Positions 16,907-25,193 of a stretch of 59,293 nucleotides of DNA are shown here, piece after piece. The number at the start of each line of letters is the position of its first letter. Within the stretch, counting starts at the first letter, position 1. Below the pieces are notes generated by a model. It searched no databases, was not told the origin of the DNA, and saw only the letters and a program-made list of their open reading frames with translations. Source of the stretch: Mesorhizobium sp. 65-26 (GTDB lineage: Bacteria > Pseudomonadota > Alphaproteobacteria > Rhizobiales > Rhizobiaceae). The stretch covers positions 1 through 59,293 of the forward strand of contig MKVL01000005.1 in NCBI GenBank assembly GCA_001899205.1, written 5' to 3'. Position numbers and translations under genes: made by a program.

Positions 16907-18376
16907 ATGGCAGGAACCCAGCTCAGCCTCGCGACCCATCTCGTCCGGCTCGAAAGCGAGACCGACTTCGACGGTTGGCGCGATGCGGCGCGCCGCCTGG
17001 CGACGAACGACGTCACGCCGCAGGACGTGGCATGGCGGGTCGAGCCCGATGCGGATCGCCGCGACGGCGATTTGCCTGCTTGTTCGCCCGATTCGCGGCT
17101 TGTCGTGCCGCGCGAATTCATCGAACGCGCCGAAAGGACCATCTGCCATTCCGACCCCGAGCGGTTCGGTTTCCTCTATCGGCTGCTCTGGCGGCTGCGC
17201 GCGGAACCGAAGCTGCTTTCGATCGCTTCCGACCCGGATATCCGCCGGCTGGAAACGATGGAGAAGGCGGTCGGCCGCGACATCCACAAGATGCGCGCCT
17301 TCCTGCGCTTCCGGAAGATCGGCGCGGGCGAGGGCGAACGCTATGTAGCCTGGTTCGAACCCGACCATTTCATCGTCGAGCGCAACGCGGATTTCTTCGT
17401 GCGCCGCTTCACCGGCATGCGCTGGACCATCCTCACGCCGCACGCCTCGGCCGACTGGGACGGCGAGCGGCTGGCGATCGGCCCTGGCGCCGCCAAGCGC
17501 GATGCGCCGGCCGAGGACGACACCGAGACGTTGTGGCAAACCTATTTCGGCAGCATCTTCAACCCGGCGCGCCTCAAGGTGAAGGCGATGCAGAAGGAAA
17601 TGCCGAAGAAATACTGGCGGAACCTTCCGGAGGCCTCGCTCATTCCAGACCTGATAGCAGGAGCGGACAGAGCCACCTCAGCCATGATCGCCCGCATGCC
17701 AACCACGCCGGCACCGCATCACGCCAAGGTCCAGGCCCGGCACTGGCCGACGCCGCGGCCGGCCGAAGCCGATGACATCGAAAGCGTCGACACGATCCCG
17801 GCCCTGCGCGAGATGGCGAAAAGCTGCCATCGCTGCCCGCTCTGGCGCGACGCGACGCAGACCGTATTCGGCGAAGGGCCTGAGAATGCCGAGGTGATCT
17901 TCGTCGGAGAACAGCCCGGCGACCAGGAAGATCTGGCCGGCAAGCCCTTTGTCGGCCCGGCCGGCAAGGTGTTCGACGGCATTCTCGAGCACGCGGAAAT
18001 CGACCGCGCCAAGGTCTATGTGACCAACGCGGTCAAACATTTCAAATTCGAGCCGCGCGGCAAGCGGCGCATCCATTCGAAGCCCAATGCCGGCGAGGTC
18101 CAGGCCTGCCGCTGGTGGCTGGACAAGGAACTCGACCTCGTCAAGCCGAAGCTGGTCGTCGCGCTGGGCGCCACGGCGGCCCTGTCGCTGCTCGGCAAGG
18201 CGGTGCCCATCACCAGGATGCGCGGGCAGGTCATCGAGCGCGACGACGGCCTTCGCGTCTTCCTCACCATCCATCCGTCCTTCATCCTGCGCATCCGCGA
18301 ACAGGAGGACAAGGAGGCGGAGCGGGAGCGGTTTCTCGGGGATATGCGGACGGTGAGGCGGTTGATGGCGGCCTGA
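16907..18376 (+). CDS. udgX: DUF4130-UdgX fusion: uracil-DNA glycosylase family protein
   Basis: A 489-residue two-domain protein. Residues about 1-255 are a DUF4130-type domain (the partner of TIGR03916 radical SAM proteins). Residues about 295-489 are a UdgX-type uracil-DNA glycosylase: GEQPGDQED (334-342), cysteines C307 and C310 for the Fe-S cluster, the UdgX-specific loop KRRIHSKP with H390, and HPSFIL (456-461). In UdgX the loop histidine forms a covalent bond to uracil-excised DNA, which is established for the mycobacterial enzyme. Here the loop has Lys instead of the usual Arg before Pro. ATG 16907 follows the radical SAM stop by 2 bases, so the two are one operon under the LexA box. 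Confidence 0.88.
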   Translation: MAGTQLSLATHLVRLESETDFDGWRDAARRLATNDVTPQDVAWRVEPDADRRDGDLPACSPDSRLVVPREFIERAERTICHSDPERFGFLYRLLWRLRAEPKLLSIASDPDIRRLETMEKAVGRDIHKMRAFLRFRKIGAGEGERYVAWFEPDHFIVERNADFFVRRFTGMRWTILTPHASADWDGERLAIGPGAAKRDAPAEDDTETLWQTYFGSIFNPARLKVKAMQKEMPKKYWRNLPEASLIPDLIAGADRATSAMIARMPTTPAPHHAKVQARHWPTPRPAEADDIESVDTIPALREMAKSCHRCPLWRDATQTVFGEGPENAEVIFVGEQPGDQEDLAGKPFVGPAGKVFDGILEHAEIDRAKVYVTNAVKHFKFEPRGKRRIHSKPNAGEVQACRWWLDKELDLVKPKLVVALGATAALSLLGKAVPITRMRGQVIERDDGLRVFLTIHPSFILRIREQEDKEAERERFLGDMRTVRRLMAA

Positions 18377-18463
18377 TCGTCTCAACGCGTCCCTAACGGA
18401 CCTCGCGCAGAGATACGGACGGATGCCACGGCTTCGGAGATTACCCCGAGACGCCCGTCGCTT

Positions 18464-18643
18464 CGTCATCCACGGGCGGAGCAAGGAGCGAAGCGACGCG
18501 CGCAGACCCGAGGATCCATGCCGTTACTCTAAAGCGTTGCAGCGGTTCGGAATTCTGCTCCGCAGCATACCTCGGCCAAGGTCACGGCATGGATCCTTGG
18601 GTCTTCGCTCCGCTTCGCGTCGCTGCGCCCAAGGATGACGACG
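18464..18643. repeat. Long imperfect inverted repeat in intergenic gap
   Basis: The 281-base gap between the UdgX gene and the convergent glycerate kinase is mostly one repeat unit. Its arms are CGTCATCCACGGGCGGAG near the left end and CCCAAGGATGACG at the right end, with GGATCCATGCCGT (18512 region) pairing with ACGGCATGGATCC (18590 region). Elements of this kind are frequent between convergent genes of rhizobia. No gene is supported inside it. Confidence 0.65.
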
Positions 18644-18657
18644 TTTGGATGCCTGTT

Positions 18658-19917
18658 CTACCTGATCAGGATCGCCCTCAGATCATTCACATTCGTGCCC
18701 GTGGGCCCAGGCACGAACAGATCGCCGACCGCGTTGAAGGCCGTCCAGGCATTGTTGCCGGCAAGCATTACCTTGGCGTCTACGCCGGCGGCGCGCAGGC
18801 GCGACACGGTCGAGCCGTCGGCGAAGGCGCCGGCATTGTTTTCCGAACCGTCGATGCCGTCCGTGTCGGCGGCCAGAGCGTGGATGCCTTGCACGCCACT
18901 GATGCCGATGGCGAAGGCGAGCAGGAATTCCGAGTTGCGGCCGCCTTTGCCTTTTGCCCGCAACGTCACCGTGGTCTCGCCGCCGGAGAGGATCAGCACC
19001 GGCTTTTCGAAAGGCCGGTCGCGCGTCGCGACCTCGCGGGCTATCGCGGCATGGACGCCGCCGACCTCGCGCGCCTCGCCTTCAATCGAATCCGACAGGA
19101 TGACAGCTTCGATGCCTTGCCGTTTCGCCTCGGCGGCCGCGGCTTCCAGCGAGACGGCGGCCGAGGCGATCAGATGCACCTCATTGCCGGCAAAGCGCTG
19201 ATCCCGCGGGCTCGGCGCATCGGCGGCGGGCGACTGGATATGCGCCATGACAGCGGCCGGAAGCTTCATGCCATAGGCGGCGATCGCCGCCAGCGCATCC
19301 TCGCGGCTGCCAGTGTCCGGCACGGTCGGGCCCGAAGCGACGAGCGCGGGATTGTCTCCCGGAATGTCGGAGACGACAAGCGATACCACACGTGCAGGAT
19401 GGGCGGCGGCGGCCAGCCGGCCACCTTTAATGGTCGAGACATGCTTGCGGATGGTGTTCATCGCCGCGATCGGCGCGCCGGAGGCGAGCAGCGCCTCGTT
19501 GACGGCGATCTCGTCAGCCAAAGTCAGGCCGGGAGCGGGCGCCGGCAACAATGCCGAGCCGCCGCCGGAGATCAGAGCCACCACCAGATCGTCGGCGGTC
19601 AGGCCACGCACCTTGTCCAGCAGGCGACGCGATGCTTCCAGGCCGGCGGCATCGGGAACGGGATGCGCCGCCTCGATGATCTCGATGCGCTCGCATGCGG
19701 CGCCATAGCCGTAACGGGTAACGACCAGCCCATCGATGGGACCGTCCCAGGCCTTCTCGAACGCCGCCGCCATCTGCGCCGAGCCCTTGCCGGCGCCGAC
19801 GACGACGGTGCGACCCTTCGGCCGAGCCGGCAGGTGGTTGCGGATCGTCCTTTCGGGGTCTGCGGCGGCGACGGCGGCGCTGAAGATCGCTGTGAGGAAG
19901 GATTTGGGATCGGTCAT
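18658..19917 (-). CDS. Glycerate 2-kinase (MOFRL family)
   Basis: A 419-residue glycerate kinase of the GckA/TtuD type. Visible family features are VVVGAGKGSAQMAAAFE near the N-terminus, ISGGGSALLPAP, RKHVSTIKGGRLA, and the MOFRL-domain stretches LSGGETTVTL and ALAADTDGIDGSE. It phosphorylates D-glycerate to 2-phosphoglycerate in the cytoplasm. ATG 19917 overlaps the stop of the HbpS-like gene (ATGA). As the last gene of a minus-strand cluster puuD-guaD-HbpS-like-kinase, it could assimilate the glyoxylate produced by purine breakdown, through tartronate semialdehyde and glycerate; that connection is inferred. Confidence 0.88.
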   Translation of the reverse strand: MTDPKSFLTAIFSAAVAAADPERTIRNHLPARPKGRTVVVGAGKGSAQMAAAFEKAWDGPIDGLVVTRYGYGAACERIEIIEAAHPVPDAAGLEASRRLLDKVRGLTADDLVVALISGGGSALLPAPAPGLTLADEIAVNEALLASGAPIAAMNTIRKHVSTIKGGRLAAAAHPARVVSLVVSDIPGDNPALVASGPTVPDTGSREDALAAIAAYGMKLPAAVMAHIQSPAADAPSPRDQRFAGNEVHLIASAAVSLEAAAAEAKRQGIEAVILSDSIEGEAREVGGVHAAIAREVATRDRPFEKPVLILSGGETTVTLRAKGKGGRNSEFLLAFAIGISGVQGIHALAADTDGIDGSENNAGAFADGSTVSRLRAAGVDAKVMLAGNNAWTAFNAVGDLFVPGPTGTNVNDLRAILIR

Positions 19918-20417
19918 TTTTCTTCCGGAGGCAGCGCCAGGCCACGCGCGTCGATGCCGAGATGGGCGCAAAGCGCATCGACCACCACGCCGTGATCCTC
20001 GCGCTCGGGCAGGCCCGACACGGCGATGACGCCGATCACCCCGGCACCCTTCACGGTGACGGGAAAGCCGCCGCCGGCGAGCACGTAGTCGGCAATGTCC
20101 AGCCCCTCGCCGACCTTGAAGGTGCGATCGGGGTGCTGCTGCTCCAGCACGAGGCGGTAGGTGCTCCTGAGATAGCGCCGGACCACGTTGATCTTGCGCC
20201 GCGCCCAGTCGGGATTGGACGCGTTGGAACCCGGCATCGCCGCGTAGAAAAGCGGGCGATCGAAGGTCCTGATGTCGACGATGATCGGCAGGTCCTCCCG
20301 GAGCGCCCGGTCCCGGATCGCCGAGCCGATGGCGAAGGCCACGGCCTCGTCGAACGCGGGGAAGACCAGTGTGGCTTCCTGTTTCTTGATCAGAGCGATG
20401 TCGTCGGCGGCAGCCAT
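19914..20417 (-). CDS. HbpS/UPF0303-like (heme-degrading domain) protein
   Basis: A 167-residue single-domain protein of the GlcG/HbpS-like fold, UPF0303 branch. Visible marks are VDIRTFDRPLFYAAMPGS, NPDWARRKINVVRRY and the Gly-rich loop DYVLAGGGFPVTVKGAGVIG. No signal peptide is seen. Family members bind heme or small organic acids, and the true role is unsettled. It is coupled to the downstream glycerate kinase by a 4-base ATGA overlap, and follows guaD after 69 bases, which suggests a role in glyoxylate/purine metabolism. Confidence 0.75.
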   Translation of the reverse strand: MAAADDIALIKKQEATLVFPAFDEAVAFAIGSAIRDRALREDLPIIVDIRTFDRPLFYAAMPGSNASNPDWARRKINVVRRYLRSTYRLVLEQQHPDRTFKVGEGLDIADYVLAGGGFPVTVKGAGVIGVIAVSGLPEREDHGVVVDALCAHLGIDARGLALPPEEK

Positions 20418-20486
20418 CTCGTTCCCCTGTCAGCGTCGACGCACGCTTTGGCCGATGGGTGACGCCGGGTCAAGCCAGGAGCGCAT

Positions 20487-21800
20487 CTACGCGGCCAGAT
20501 CACTCTTGGCCGGGCGACCCGCGACATAGACCTCGCGCACGGCGCGATCGTCACCCAGCGTCTGCAGCAGGAAGAGTTCCTCGGCCAGCGTCTCCACCGT
20601 TTCCATCCTGAGCCGCATGGCGGGCGTGGCGCGGGCATCGAGCACGACGATGTCGGCGTCCGTGCCGGCGTCCAGCGTGCCGACCTTGTCGGCCACCGAC
20701 AGCGCCTCGGCATTGCCGCGAGTCAGTTGCCAGAAGGACTGGAAGGGGTTGAGCTTCTCACCGTTGAGGGCGATCACCTTGTAGCCCTCGCCCATGGTGC
20801 GCAGCATCGAATAGTTGGTGCCGCCACCGACATCGGTCGCGGCGGCAATGCGCAGCGGCTTCTGGCGTCCGCGATAGCGCTGGTAGTCGAACAGGCCGGA
20901 CCCGAGGAAGAGGTTGGAGGTGGGGCAGAACACCGCCACCGAGCCGGACTGCGACAGCGCGTCCGCCTCGCGTTCCGACAGATGGATGCAGTGGCCGAAC
21001 AGGCTCTTACCACCGAGCAGCCCATAATGCTCGTAGACGTCCGTGTAGTCGCGCGACCAGGGGTAAAGCTGCTGGGTAAAGGCGATCTCGGCGTGGTTCT
21101 CGGACAGGTGCGTCTGCATGTGGAGGCCGGGATGCTCGCGACAGAGCGCGCCGGCCATCTCCATCTGCTCGGGCGATGACGTGATCGCGAAGCGCGGCGT
21201 GATGGCATAGAGCTGGCGGCCCTTGCCATGCCATTCGGCGATCAGCGCCTTGGTGTCGTCATAGCCTGTTCGCGGGGTGTCGAGCACGCCATCGGGCGCG
21301 TTGCGATCCATCATCACCTTGCCGGCGATGTTGAGCATGTTGCGGTCATGCGATTCCGCGAAGAAGGCTTCGGCGGAAGCCTTGTGAACCGAACAGTATG
21401 CGACGACCGTGGTCGTGCCATGGCGCAGCATCTCGTCCAGGAAGAGCCGCGCGATGCGGCGACCATGCTGGGCGTTGCTGAATTTCGTCTCCTCCGGAAA
21501 GGTGTAGGTGTTCAGCCAGTCGAGCAGCTCTGCGCCGTAGGACGCAATGATCTGCATCTGCGGCACGTGCACATGGGCATCGATGAAGCCCGGCAGCAGC
21601 AGGTGCGGCCGATGATCGACCCTTTCGACGCCTTCCCCCGCCTGCCTTTCGACGTCGGCATAGGCGCCCGTCGCGACAATCCCGCCGTCACGGATCAGCA
21701 GGCCGCCATCCTCCTCGTAGCGCCACGCGGCGTGGTCGTCGACGGTTTCCGGCCAGCGCAGGAAGGTCAGCGTGCGGCCACGCAGAAGTCTTGAGGTCAT
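20487..21800 (-). CDS. guaD: Guanine deaminase
   Basis: A 437-residue amidohydrolase. Metal ligands are visible in GFIDAHVHVPQMQ, and HTHLSEN-like QTHLSENHAEIAF and TDVGGGTNYSML are guanine-deaminase signatures. It converts guanine to xanthine plus ammonia, the entry step into the purine pathway encoded around it. ATG 21800 begins MTSRLLRG; the longer open frame upstream runs antisense into puuD's end and is not coding. The start is 1 base from the puuD stop (21802), so the two are co-translated. Confidence 0.92.
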   Translation of the reverse strand: MTSRLLRGRTLTFLRWPETVDDHAAWRYEEDGGLLIRDGGIVATGAYADVERQAGEGVERVDHRPHLLLPGFIDAHVHVPQMQIIASYGAELLDWLNTYTFPEETKFSNAQHGRRIARLFLDEMLRHGTTTVVAYCSVHKASAEAFFAESHDRNMLNIAGKVMMDRNAPDGVLDTPRTGYDDTKALIAEWHGKGRQLYAITPRFAITSSPEQMEMAGALCREHPGLHMQTHLSENHAEIAFTQQLYPWSRDYTDVYEHYGLLGGKSLFGHCIHLSEREADALSQSGSVAVFCPTSNLFLGSGLFDYQRYRGRQKPLRIAAATDVGGGTNYSMLRTMGEGYKVIALNGEKLNPFQSFWQLTRGNAEALSVADKVGTLDAGTDADIVVLDARATPAMRLRMETVETLAEELFLLQTLGDDRAVREVYVAGRPAKSDLAA

Positions 21801-21801
21801 G

Positions 21802-23022
21802 CTACTTTCCCGCGCCTTCGAACCACGCCACCAGCAGGGCCCTCTCCTTGTCGGAGATCTGCGTGACGTTGGCGGGCGGCATGGCGTGGCTGCGGCCGGC
21901 CTGCAGATAGATCTCGCGCGCATGCTCGGCGATGTGCGCGTCGGTGTCCAGCATCACGCCCTTGGGAGCATGATAGATGCCTTCATAGGACGGCTCCTGC
22001 GCATGGCACATCGAGCAGCGGCCAAGCACCGTGTCGCGCACGGCCGGGAAATGCGCCGAGGCGACATAGACCTGCGCCGACGAGGACGCCTGCGGCTCCG
22101 CGCCGGTCAGGGCCTTCGGCACCGTCGACAGCCAGATGATGACGACGAACAGGATGGCCGCGGCCAGCCACGTCCAGGTCGGGTTGCCCTTCCGCGAATG
22201 CACGGTGTTGAAATAATGCCGGATCAGCACGCCGATGATGAACACCAGCGAGGCGATGACCCAATTGAACTGCGTGCCGAACGCCAGCGGATAGTGGTTC
22301 GACAGCATCAGGAACAGGACCGGCAGGGTCAGGTAGTTGTTGTGCAGCGAGCGCTGCTTGGCGATCTTGCCATACTTCGGATCCGGCTTGCGGCCGGCGA
22401 TCAGGTCGGCGACGACGATCTTCTGGTTGGGAATGATGACCATGAAGACGTTGGCCGACATGATCGTGGCGGTGATGGCGCCGAGATGCAGGAAGGCGGC
22501 GCGGCCGGTGAAGAGATGGGTGAGCCCCCAGGCGATGAACACCAGCACGCAGTAGAGCACCAGCATCAGCCCGGTGTCGCTCTTGCTGAGCGGCGAGCGG
22601 CACAGGAGATCGTAGATGACCCAACCAACGCCGATCGCGGCCAGCGACAGGAGGATGCCGACCGGCACCGACATGGGCAGCACGTTGGGATCGATCAGGA
22701 ACAGGTCGGCGCCGGCATAATAGACAACGCACAGCATGGCGAAGCCCGACAGCCACGTGGCGTAGGATTCCCATTTGAACCAGACGAGGTGCTCCGGCAT
22801 CTCGGCCGGCGCCACCAGATATTTCTGGATGTGATAGAAGCCGCCGCCATGCACCTGCCACTCCTCGCCGAAGGCGCCGGCGGGCAGGCCGGGACGCTGG
22901 CGAAGGCCGAGGTCGAGAGCGACGAAATAGAAGGACGAGCCGATCCAGGCGATGCCTGTGACGACATGCAGCCAACGGACGGCGAAGCTCAGCCAGTCCC
23001 AGAAAATCGCGAAATCCATCAT
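21802..23022 (-). CDS. puuD: Membrane urate hydroxylase/oxidase with C-terminal cytochrome c domain
   Basis: A 406-residue PuuD. About eight membrane segments occupy residues 10-320 (for example WLHVVTGIAWIGSSFYFVAL shortened, and NNYLTLPVLFLML). The periplasmic C-terminal domain has the heme c site CSMCH and a distal Met in HAMPPANVT. The enzyme oxidises urate to 5-hydroxyisourate and sends electrons to the respiratory chain, which avoids the peroxide made by soluble uricase. It is the first gene of the puuD-guaD-HbpS-like-glycerate kinase cluster and is divergent from a LysR regulator at 23251, which may control it. Confidence 0.92.
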   Translation of the reverse strand: MMDFAIFWDWLSFAVRWLHVVTGIAWIGSSFYFVALDLGLRQRPGLPAGAFGEEWQVHGGGFYHIQKYLVAPAEMPEHLVWFKWESYATWLSGFAMLCVVYYAGADLFLIDPNVLPMSVPVGILLSLAAIGVGWVIYDLLCRSPLSKSDTGLMLVLYCVLVFIAWGLTHLFTGRAAFLHLGAITATIMSANVFMVIIPNQKIVVADLIAGRKPDPKYGKIAKQRSLHNNYLTLPVLFLMLSNHYPLAFGTQFNWVIASLVFIIGVLIRHYFNTVHSRKGNPTWTWLAAAILFVVIIWLSTVPKALTGAEPQASSSAQVYVASAHFPAVRDTVLGRCSMCHAQEPSYEGIYHAPKGVMLDTDAHIAEHAREIYLQAGRSHAMPPANVTQISDKERALLVAWFEGAGK

Positions 23023-23250
23023 TGAGGTCGTCCCTGCCGATCAGGCGACTTTACGGACTGACGCGCAAACGAAAAGACCCGGGGCGTGCGATGACTTTCA
23101 AAAAAAAATGGAAAATAGTAGGCTTGTTCGCTCCAGCGGGGCGGGACGTTTTTTAACTGTATCGGGTCTTCCGTTCCGTCTGTTTGACTTAGCCGCATCT
23201 GCATGGCGCCAGGCGCCGACTGCAAATGCTCCAAGAGCCACGAAAGCCGC

Positions 23251-24171
23251 ATGGCCTATCTCGACAACATTGCCGTCTTCGTCCGCGTCGTCGAGCTCGG
23301 CAACCTGTCGGCCGCCGGCCGCGACATGCGCATTTCGCCCGCCGTGGCCTCCAATCGCATCAAGGAACTGGAGAAGCATCTCGGCGTGCGGCTTTTCAAC
23401 CGCACCACGCGGCAGCTGATGCCGACCGAGCACGGCACGGTGTTCTACACCGGCGCCAAGCAGGTGCTGGAAGCCATCACCGAAGCGGAAGCCGCGGTTT
23501 CCGCGCTCTCGGGCCAGCCGCGCGGCACGATCAAGGTCACCGCGCCGCTCGGCCTTGGCCGCAGGCTGATCGCGTCGGGCATTCCGGACTTCCATGACAA
23601 ATACCCCGACATCGAGGTGCGGCTCAGGCTCTCGGACCACAATGTCGACATCATGAAGGAAGGCATCGACGTCGCCTTCCGCCTGGGCATCATCGAGGAT
23701 TCCAGCCTCAGGATGCGCGGCATCATGGAATGCGAGCGCGTGCTGGTGGCGTCGCCGAAGTATCTCGAGGCGCGCGGCGAGCCGGTCGAGCCGCAGGAAC
23801 TGATCGGCAGGAAACATGACTGCCTGATGCTGCGCTATTCCGGCGCGCGCGAGTATGTCTGGACGCTGCAGACGCCGTCCGGGCCGCAGAAGTTCGAAGT
23901 CCATGGGCCCTATGACACCGACGATGGCGACGTGCTGACAGGCTGGGCGCTGGCCGGGCGCGGCATCATCAACAAGCCGCGTTTCGAGGTCGAGCCCTTC
24001 ATCCGCGACCGACGGCTGAAGGTCATTCTTCCGGGCGCGCCGCCGACGCCGGTGCAGCTCGCCGCCGTCTATCCGCACAAGAAGCTGCAGGATCCGAAGG
24101 TCCGGCTTCTGCTCGACTTCATGGCCGAACGCTGCCAGCGGCTGATCCGGGATCTGCTGGCCGGAAAGTGA
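23251..24171 (+). CDS. LysR-family transcriptional regulator
   Basis: A 306-residue LysR protein: the winged helix-turn-helix is in residues 1-60 (VRVVELGNLSAAGRDM ... VASNRIKELEKHLG), followed by the effector domain with the typical TAPLGLGRRLI and GWALAGRGI stretches. ATG 23251 begins MAYLDNIAVF. The 228-base gap to puuD contains both divergent promoters; I saw no single clear T-N11-A dyad. Position suggests control of puuD-guaD, but it could equally serve the flavin monooxygenase genes downstream on its own strand. Confidence 0.88.
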   Translation: MAYLDNIAVFVRVVELGNLSAAGRDMRISPAVASNRIKELEKHLGVRLFNRTTRQLMPTEHGTVFYTGAKQVLEAITEAEAAVSALSGQPRGTIKVTAPLGLGRRLIASGIPDFHDKYPDIEVRLRLSDHNVDIMKEGIDVAFRLGIIEDSSLRMRGIMECERVLVASPKYLEARGEPVEPQELIGRKHDCLMLRYSGAREYVWTLQTPSGPQKFEVHGPYDTDDGDVLTGWALAGRGIINKPRFEVEPFIRDRRLKVILPGAPPTPVQLAAVYPHKKLQDPKVRLLLDFMAERCQRLIRDLLAGK

Positions 24172-24230
24172 AGGCCCGCTGGTCCACTCGGCGGGGTTGC
24201 CTTGCCGACAGGCGAGCATAGTTTGGCTGC

Positions 24231-25193
24231 ATGCATCTCGCCGTCTCACTCAACATCGCGTCGGAGCCCGGACAGAGTGGCCTCGACTTCGCCGGGATAG
24301 TGGACATTGCGCGACAGGCGGAAGCCGCCGGCGTCGACATGCTGGTCATTTCCGACGCCGCATCGGACGGCCGTCCTTCGAACAGCCCGTTTGAAGCCAC
24401 GACCCTCGTCGCGGCGCTGGCGACAGTGACCGAAAGGATCGGCTTGGTCGCGAGCGCCTCGACGCTCATGCACCAGCCCTACAATCTGGCGCGCCGCTTC
24501 GCCTCGCTCGACATCATCAGCCAGGGTCGTGCCGGCTGGAGCGCGACATTGGCGCAAAGCCCGCGCGAGGCGGCGAATTTCAGCCGACCCGAAGGCTTTG
24601 CTCCGGATGATTTCCGCCGCCGCGCGCAGGAGTTCATCGGCATCGTGCGCGGCCTGTGGCAAGGCTGGGATCGCGACGCCCTGCTGTTCGACAAGGGGGC
24701 CGGCCGGTTCCACGACCCGGGGAAGATGCACCTGCTCGACCACAAGGGCGAATTCTTCTCGGTGCGCGGGCCACTCAACGTCGCCCGCTCGCCGCAGGAT
24801 GCGCCGCTGATGGTCATGTCCGGCCTGACGCCGGCCGATCTCGACTTCGCCGCCGGCGTCGCCGACATCATGCTGATCAATGCCCCGACACCGGGAACAG
24901 CGAAGGCTGCCGGCGACGACCTGCAACGGCGGGCGCTTGCCGCCGGGCGCGGCCCGGGCGCGCTGAAGGTGCTGGTCGATCCCGGACCGGGAACCGATGC
25001 GGTTCCGCTGGACGACCGGTTTCTCAGGGAAGGCTGCGACGGTCTCAACCTGGTGCTGCGCCCAGGACTTTCGGCGTCGAAGGATTTCGCCGAACGCGTG
25101 CTGCCCTGGCTTCAACGCAGGCCTGCCGGGCGAAGCGTGAGGAGCGCCACGCTGCGCGGCCGTCTCGGGCTTGGCGCGGGAGGCGAACAATGA
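24231..25193 (+). CDS. Luciferase-like (LLM) flavin monooxygenase
   Basis: A 320-residue member of the bacterial luciferase-like superfamily. Marks are EATTLVAALATVTERIGLVASAST, the RRFASLDIISQGRAGW loop and SPQDAPLMV. It is shorter than the usual NtaA/SnaA proteins (about 420-450), lacking part of the C-terminal region. It overlaps the next, longer LLM gene by 4 bases (ATGA), so the two are made together. Substrate is unknown; relatives oxidise sulfur compounds, chelators or other xenobiotics with FMNH2. Confidence 0.8.
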   Translation: MHLAVSLNIASEPGQSGLDFAGIVDIARQAEAAGVDMLVISDAASDGRPSNSPFEATTLVAALATVTERIGLVASASTLMHQPYNLARRFASLDIISQGRAGWSATLAQSPREAANFSRPEGFAPDDFRRRAQEFIGIVRGLWQGWDRDALLFDKGAGRFHDPGKMHLLDHKGEFFSVRGPLNVARSPQDAPLMVMSGLTPADLDFAAGVADIMLINAPTPGTAKAAGDDLQRRALAAGRGPGALKVLVDPGPGTDAVPLDDRFLREGCDGLNLVLRPGLSASKDFAERVLPWLQRRPAGRSVRSATLRGRLGLGAGGEQ

